Of a stretch of DNA of 64,000 bases, positions 59,910 through 64,000 are shown one piece after another (position 1 is the first letter of the stretch; every line of letters begins with the position of its first letter). A program made the position numbers and the translations under genes. The stretch lies in the NCBI GenBank assembly GCA_965228975.1, contig OZ245851.1, positions 372,001-436,000 of the forward strand. The letters are read 5' to 3'. Source of the stretch: JAJFJD01 sp965228975. Lineage in GTDB: Bacteria > Pseudomonadota > Alphaproteobacteria > UBA8366. Under the pieces are notes generated by a model. That model did no database searches. It was given only the letters and a program-made list of their open reading frames with translations, and was not told the origin of the DNA.

Positions 59910-61490
59910 ATGACCGACAGCACACCGTCGGAAACATCGGATCACGATTGGGACGAGGAGACCGATGTCATCGTCGTCGGTTTTGGATTTGCCGGCGGGG
60001 CGGCGGCGATTTCCGCACATGACGAAGGCTCCGACGTATTGATCGTCGAGAAGATGGCGCATCCGGGCGGGATATCGATTTGTTCGGCCGGCGGCGTCCG
60101 GATCTCGCGCGATCCCGACGGCACATTCGAATATCTCAAGGCGACGAACGCGGGCACCACACCGGACGACGTGCTGCGCCGGTTTGCGGAGGGCATGGCG
60201 GAGGTCGAGGAGTTCATCCGCGAACTGGCCACCGTGAACAATGCGACCGTGATCAACCGGGCCGGTCTCGGCAACTATCCGTTTCCCGGCCGCAACAGTT
60301 TCGCCTATGTGATGATCGAGGATATTCCCGGCGTCGACATCGACGAGGCCTATCCGCATGTGCGCTCGCTCGGCGCGGGGTCGCGCCTCTTCAAGGTGGT
60401 CGAGGACAACGTCAAGCATCGCCGCATTCCGGTCTACACCTCCTGCCGGGCGCATCGCCTCGTCACTGGTCCGGACCGGTCGGTCCGGGGATTGGTGGTC
60501 GAGCGCGACGGTGAAAAGCGCCGTATCCGGGCGCGGCGCGGCGTGGTCCTCGCCTGCGGCGGGTTCGAGGCGGATCCGTCGATGCAGAAGCAGTATTGGC
60601 AGGGCCAACCGGTTTTCTCGACCGCGTTCCGCGGCAACACCGGGGACGGCATCCGCATGGCGCAGGACGTGGGCGCGGACCTGTGGCACATGTGGCATTA
60701 CCACGGCACCTATGGGTTCAAGCACACCGACCCGGAATACCCTTTCGGCATCCGAACCAAGCGTTTGCCGGACTGGTTCCCGGTCGCGGAAGGCGAGGAC
60801 ACGGTCGAATGGGACAGCGGGTTTGCGGGCGATCGCGCGGTCCGGATGCCGTGGATTCTCCTGGACCGCGACGGGGTCCGCTTCATGAACGAGTACGAGC
60901 CCTATATGCAGGACACCGGGCACCGGCCGATGCAGCGGTTCCGGCCGGAAACGCAGGACTATCCGGCTTTGCCGGGCTGGTTCGTTTTTGACGACGAGGG
61001 GCGGAAGACTTTTCCCGTCGGGCAGCCGCTCTACAACGAAGAAGGGCTGGATTTCCGCTGGAGCCAGGACAATCAGACGGAAGTTCAGATGGGGATCCTC
61101 AAATCCGCCGGATCGCTGGCGGCGTTGGCGGCGGCGCTGTCGATCGACGAGGCGGTGCTGTCGGCAACGCTGCAGCGATACAATGCGGACTGTGCGGCGG
61201 GCGAAGACGCGGCATTCGGCCGGCCCGCGTCCAGTATGATGCCGATCGAGACGCCACCCTTCTATTACGCGGCCGCGTGGCCGCTTGTCTCCAACACGCA
61301 GGGCGGGCCGGTGCACGATTCCCGGCAACGCATCCTCGATGTCTACGGCGACCCGATCCCGAGGCTTTACGCCGCGGGGGAACTCGGCAGTGTCTTCGGT
61401 CATCTCTATATCGGCGGCTGCAACCTTTCCGAATGCTTTGTCGGCGGTCGCGCCGCGGGCGCCGGTGCGGCAGGCGAAGAAGCGCTCTGA
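59910..61490 (+). CDS. FAD-dependent flavoprotein, fumarate reductase / ketosteroid dehydrogenase-like
   Basis: 526 residues. The FAD loop is DVIVVGFGFAGGAAAISAHDE, followed by LIVEKMAHPGGISICSAGGVR. The C-terminal FAD segment is PRLYAAGELGSVFGHLYIGG, then GCNLSECFVGGRAAG. No signal peptide or heme motif is present, so it is cytosolic. The fold fits fumarate reductase flavoproteins, 3-oxosteroid 1-dehydrogenase and urocanate reductase. The substrate domain in the middle gives no firm hint. It is followed by gabD on the same strand at 143 bases. Confidence 0.82.
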   Translation: MTDSTPSETSDHDWDEETDVIVVGFGFAGGAAAISAHDEGSDVLIVEKMAHPGGISICSAGGVRISRDPDGTFEYLKATNAGTTPDDVLRRFAEGMAEVEEFIRELATVNNATVINRAGLGNYPFPGRNSFAYVMIEDIPGVDIDEAYPHVRSLGAGSRLFKVVEDNVKHRRIPVYTSCRAHRLVTGPDRSVRGLVVERDGEKRRIRARRGVVLACGGFEADPSMQKQYWQGQPVFSTAFRGNTGDGIRMAQDVGADLWHMWHYHGTYGFKHTDPEYPFGIRTKRLPDWFPVAEGEDTVEWDSGFAGDRAVRMPWILLDRDGVRFMNEYEPYMQDTGHRPMQRFRPETQDYPALPGWFVFDDEGRKTFPVGQPLYNEEGLDFRWSQDNQTEVQMGILKSAGSLAALAAALSIDEAVLSATLQRYNADCAAGEDAAFGRPASSMMPIETPPFYYAAAWPLVSNTQGGPVHDSRQRILDVYGDPIPRLYAAGELGSVFGHLYIGGCNLSECFVGGRAAGAGAAGEEAL

Positions 61491-61633
61491 AGCCCAAATT
61501 CGCGGTGTTTCAATGCCGTCCTTGGCCGGACACAGATTCCATCGCCGAATCGGTGGCCCGCCGGCGGCTCGACGCCTATATTGTCGGGTAACGAATTCTA
61601 ATTATCACAATCCCAACCACGGGGAGCGGCACC

Positions 61634-63091
61634 ATGAAACTGAAAGATCCCAGCCTGTTCCGCCAACAATGCTATATCGACGGCGCGTGGGCGGACGCGG
61701 ACAGCGGCGAGACGATTCCCGTCAACAATCCGGCGACAGACGAGATCATCGGGACGGTCCCCCGGATGGGCACGGACGAAACCCGCCGTGCGATCGAAGC
61801 GGCGAACCGGGCCTATCCGGCATGGCGCAAGCGCACCGCGAAGGAGCGCGGGGAGATCTTGCGCAAGTGGTACGATCTCATGCTCGAAAACCAGGACGAC
61901 CTTGCGGTCCTGATGACCGCGGAACAAGGCAAGCCGTTGGCCGAGGCGAAGGGCGAGATCACCTATGCCGCGGCCTTCATAGACTGGTTCGCCGAGGAAG
62001 GGAAACGGGTCTACGGCGACACGATCCCGTCGCCGAACGATGATTGGCGCATCGTGGTTACGAAGGAGCCGGTCGGCGTCTGCGCCGCGATTACGCCGTG
62101 GAACTTCCCGGCGGCGATGATCGCGCGGAAGGTCGGCCCGGCCCTGGCCGCCGGCTGCACGATGGTTGCGAAGCCGGCGACGATGACGCCTTATTCGGCG
62201 TTCGCCCTGGCTGAATTGGCCGAACGCGCGGGTGTTCCGAAGGGTGTTTTCAGCGTGCTCACCGGCGATTCCGGCGCGATCGGCGGCGAGATGACCGGCA
62301 ATCCCATCGTCCGCAAGATCACCTTCACCGGCTCGACCGAGATCGGGAAGCTGCTGATGCAGCAGGCCGCGGGCACAGTTAAGAAGGTCAGCATGGAATT
62401 GGGCGGCAACGCGCCGTTCATTGTCTTCGACGACGCCGACCTGGAAGCGGCGGTCGAAGGGGCGATGGTTTCCAAGTTCCGCAACACGGGCCAGACCTGC
62501 GTCTGCGCCAACCGGCTGTTGGTGCAGGAGGGCGTCTATGACGAGTTTTCCGAGATGTTGCGGAAACGCGTCGCCGAAATGCGCGTCGGCAACGGCATGG
62601 AGGAAGGCGTCACTCAAGGGCCGCTGATCGATCTGAACGCGGTCGAGAAGGTCGAGGAACATATCGCCGATGCGGTCGGCAAGGGCGCCCGTGTCGTGGT
62701 CGGCGGCAGCCGGCATTCACTGGGCGGCAGCTACTTCGAACCGACCGTGCTCGCCGATGTCGACACGTCGATGATGGTGACGCGCGAAGAAACCTTCGGC
62801 CCGGTGGCACCCCTGTTTCGGTTCAAGACCGAGGAAGAGGCGATTGCCATGGCGAACGATACCGAGTTCGGTCTGGCGGCTTTCTTCTTCAGCCGTGACA
62901 TCGGCCGTGTCTGGCGAGTCTCGGAGGCCTTGGAGGCGGGACTCGTCGGTGTCAATGCGGGCGTGATCTCGACCGTCGAGGCGCCGTTCGGCGGGTTCAA
63001 GGAATCCGGTGTCGGACGCGAAGGTTCGAAATACGGAATCGACGACTATATCGAAACCAAATATGTCTGCATGGCCGGCGTGAGCACCTAG
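61634..63091 (+). CDS. gabD: NAD(P)-dependent succinate-semialdehyde dehydrogenase
   Basis: 485 residues, as usual for GabD. ITPWNFPAAMIARKVGPALA is the cofactor loop. ITFTGSTEIGKLLMQQAAG and VSMELGGNAPFIVFDDADLE contain the catalytic Glu. GQTCVCANRLLVQ contains the catalytic Cys. The C-terminus with GLVGVNAGVISTVEAPFGG and KESGVGREGSKYGIDDY is the GabD signature. It oxidises succinate semialdehyde to succinate. The transaminase GabT is not in the window. Glutathione reductase follows at 60 bases. Confidence 0.92.
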   Translation: MKLKDPSLFRQQCYIDGAWADADSGETIPVNNPATDEIIGTVPRMGTDETRRAIEAANRAYPAWRKRTAKERGEILRKWYDLMLENQDDLAVLMTAEQGKPLAEAKGEITYAAAFIDWFAEEGKRVYGDTIPSPNDDWRIVVTKEPVGVCAAITPWNFPAAMIARKVGPALAAGCTMVAKPATMTPYSAFALAELAERAGVPKGVFSVLTGDSGAIGGEMTGNPIVRKITFTGSTEIGKLLMQQAAGTVKKVSMELGGNAPFIVFDDADLEAAVEGAMVSKFRNTGQTCVCANRLLVQEGVYDEFSEMLRKRVAEMRVGNGMEEGVTQGPLIDLNAVEKVEEHIADAVGKGARVVVGGSRHSLGGSYFEPTVLADVDTSMMVTREETFGPVAPLFRFKTEEEAIAMANDTEFGLAAFFFSRDIGRVWRVSEALEAGLVGVNAGVISTVEAPFGGFKESGVGREGSKYGIDDYIETKYVCMAGVST

Positions 63092-63151
63092 CAGCGTCAG
63101 CCGGCGACCGTTTCCAACTCCCGCGTCGCGTTATTCCGGAGGCCGATTGTT

Positions 63152-64000
63152 ATGCCCAGTTACGACTATGATCTCTTCACCATCGGCGCCGGGTCGGGCG
63201 GCGTCCGGGCGAGCCGGTTCGCGGCCGGCTTCGGCGCGCGCGTCGGAGTCGCCGAGGAACGCTATCTCGGCGGCACCTGCGTCAATGTCGGGTGTATCCC
63301 GAAGAAACTGTTCTCCTATGCCGCCCATTTCGCGGAGGATTTCGAGGACGCCGCGGGCTACGGCTGGACCGTCGGCGAGCGGACGTTCGACTGGCAGACG
63401 TTGGTCCGCAACAAGGATACGGAGATCAACCGGCTCAACGGAATCTACGATCGTTTGTTGAAGGCGGCGGGCGTCGATGTCTTCGAGACGCGGGCGGAGG
63501 TCGTCGATCCGCATACGGTCCGCATCGGCGATAAGACGATCACCGCCGACAAGATTTTGGTGGCGACCGGTGGCTGGCCGGTCGTACCCGACATCCCGGG
63601 AAAGGAACTGGCGATCACGTCGAACGAGGCCTTCTACCTCGACAAGCTGCCCGAGAAGGTCGTGATCGTCGGCGGCGGCTATATCGCGGTGGAATTCGCC
63701 GGCATCTTCAACGGGCTCGGCGTCGACGTGTCGTTGATCTATCGCGGGCCGACCTTCCTGCGCGGCTTCGATGACGACGTCCGCCATTTCCTGGCGGACG
63801 AGATGCGCAAGAAGGGCGTGGATCTGCAGTTCAACCAGAACATCGCCTGTATCGAAGAGCGGGGCGACGGCTTTTCCGCGATGCTGGAAAACGGGCGCGA
63901 GATCGAGACCGGGCTGGTGATGTACTGCACCGGCCGCGCGCCGTTGAGCCGCGGTTTCGGCGTCGAGGAAACCGGTGTCGCGATGGCCGAAAACGGCGCG
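63152..64000 (+). CDS. gor: Glutathione-disulfide reductase, 5' part
   Basis: The first 283 codons; the window ends inside the gene. GGAGG lies about 10 bases before the ATG. FAD loop YDLFTIGAGSGGVRASRFAA, redox-active disulfide in GGTCVNVGCIPKKLFSYAA, second Gly-rich loop VVIVGGGYIAVEFAGIFNGL with the Arg-containing IYRGP after it, favouring NADPH. The Cys-Val-Asn-Val-Gly-Cys site and the PKKL context are those of Gor rather than lipoamide or mercuric reductases. Not found in full, so the His-Glu pair at the C-terminus is unseen. Confidence 0.9.
   Translation, partial: MPSYDYDLFTIGAGSGGVRASRFAAGFGARVGVAEERYLGGTCVNVGCIPKKLFSYAAHFAEDFEDAAGYGWTVGERTFDWQTLVRNKDTEINRLNGIYDRLLKAAGVDVFETRAEVVDPHTVRIGDKTITADKILVATGGWPVVPDIPGKELAITSNEAFYLDKLPEKVVIVGGGYIAVEFAGIFNGLGVDVSLIYRGPTFLRGFDDDVRHFLADEMRKKGVDLQFNQNIACIEERGDGFSAMLENGREIETGLVMYCTGRAPLSRGFGVEETGVAMAENGA

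Noticed and set aside
59865..61403. Open frame of 512 codons antisense to the flavoprotein gene
   Set aside because: Shadow of a clear FAD-binding protein.
1..64000. CRISPR arrays, IS elements and prophage
   Set aside because: No regularly spaced repeats, transposase-like or phage structural proteins were seen; the muramidase-like domain alone is not enough to call a prophage.

Overview
The window is high-GC DNA, packed with genes on both strands and free of introns. It looks like a free-living alphaproteobacterium, most like a marine or soil member of the Rhodospirillales. The reasons are general: TRAP transporters, several acyl-CoA dehydrogenases with a CaiB-type CoA transferase, an AapJ-type amino-acid binding protein, a PilZ protein, an EmrAB pump, and GTG or TTG starts behind good Shine-Dalgarno sites. 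The genus is an inference. No phage, IS element, CRISPR array or rRNA was seen. There is one tRNA.

Layout. 1-8.1 kb: nitroreductase end, ketopantoate reductase, HAD-like protein, AapJ-like binding protein, short-chain dehydrogenase, PhyH dioxygenase, hydroxyacyl-CoA dehydrogenase, methyltransferase, TauE/SafE permease, hypothetical. 8.1-16.8 kb: EmrAB pump behind a structured leader, peroxiredoxin, Sel1 and MlaC-like envelope proteins, two small membrane proteins, PilZ protein, O-antigen ligase-like protein, then a bidirectional terminator. 16.9-24.8 kb: split ThDP decarboxylase opposite a PrpF isomerase, three acyl-CoA dehydrogenases, CoA transferase, 51-codon ORF. 25-27.7 kb: prolyl-hydroxylase-like oxygenase and an orphan PAS histidine kinase. 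27.8-37.1 kb: DUF3604 protein, carbamoylase/ureidohydrolase, two PuuE-like deacetylases, a racemase-fold protein and a complete TRAP transporter. I read this as a ureide- or hydantoin-like catabolic locus. 37.8-44 kb: six-gene operon (methyltransferase, OtnC, OtnK, two beta-decarboxylating dehydrogenases, MgsA) with a divergent LysR regulator. OtnK and OtnC make dihydroxyacetone phosphate, which is the substrate of MgsA.

45.0-49.85 kb is the most unusual part. It is an AT-richer block that ends exactly at the 3' end of tRNA-Val(CAC). It holds an outer-membrane-type lipoprotein with a possible peptidoglycan-binding end, a two-domain HELLH metallopeptidase/muramidase-like protein, and an inner-membrane coiled-coil protein. 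A palindrome sits on the divergent promoter. This is my candidate for an undescribed envelope-targeting (toxin or defence) system. Its function is inferred from domain logic only.

50-64 kb returns to core genes: DUF3108 protein, luciferase-like monooxygenase, a cyclic-nucleotide/FHA fusion, alpha/beta hydrolase, Gph, the GlmU-GlmS pair for UDP-GlcNAc supply, VOC protein, MetC-like lyase, flavoprotein, GabD, and the start of glutathione reductase, cut by the window end.
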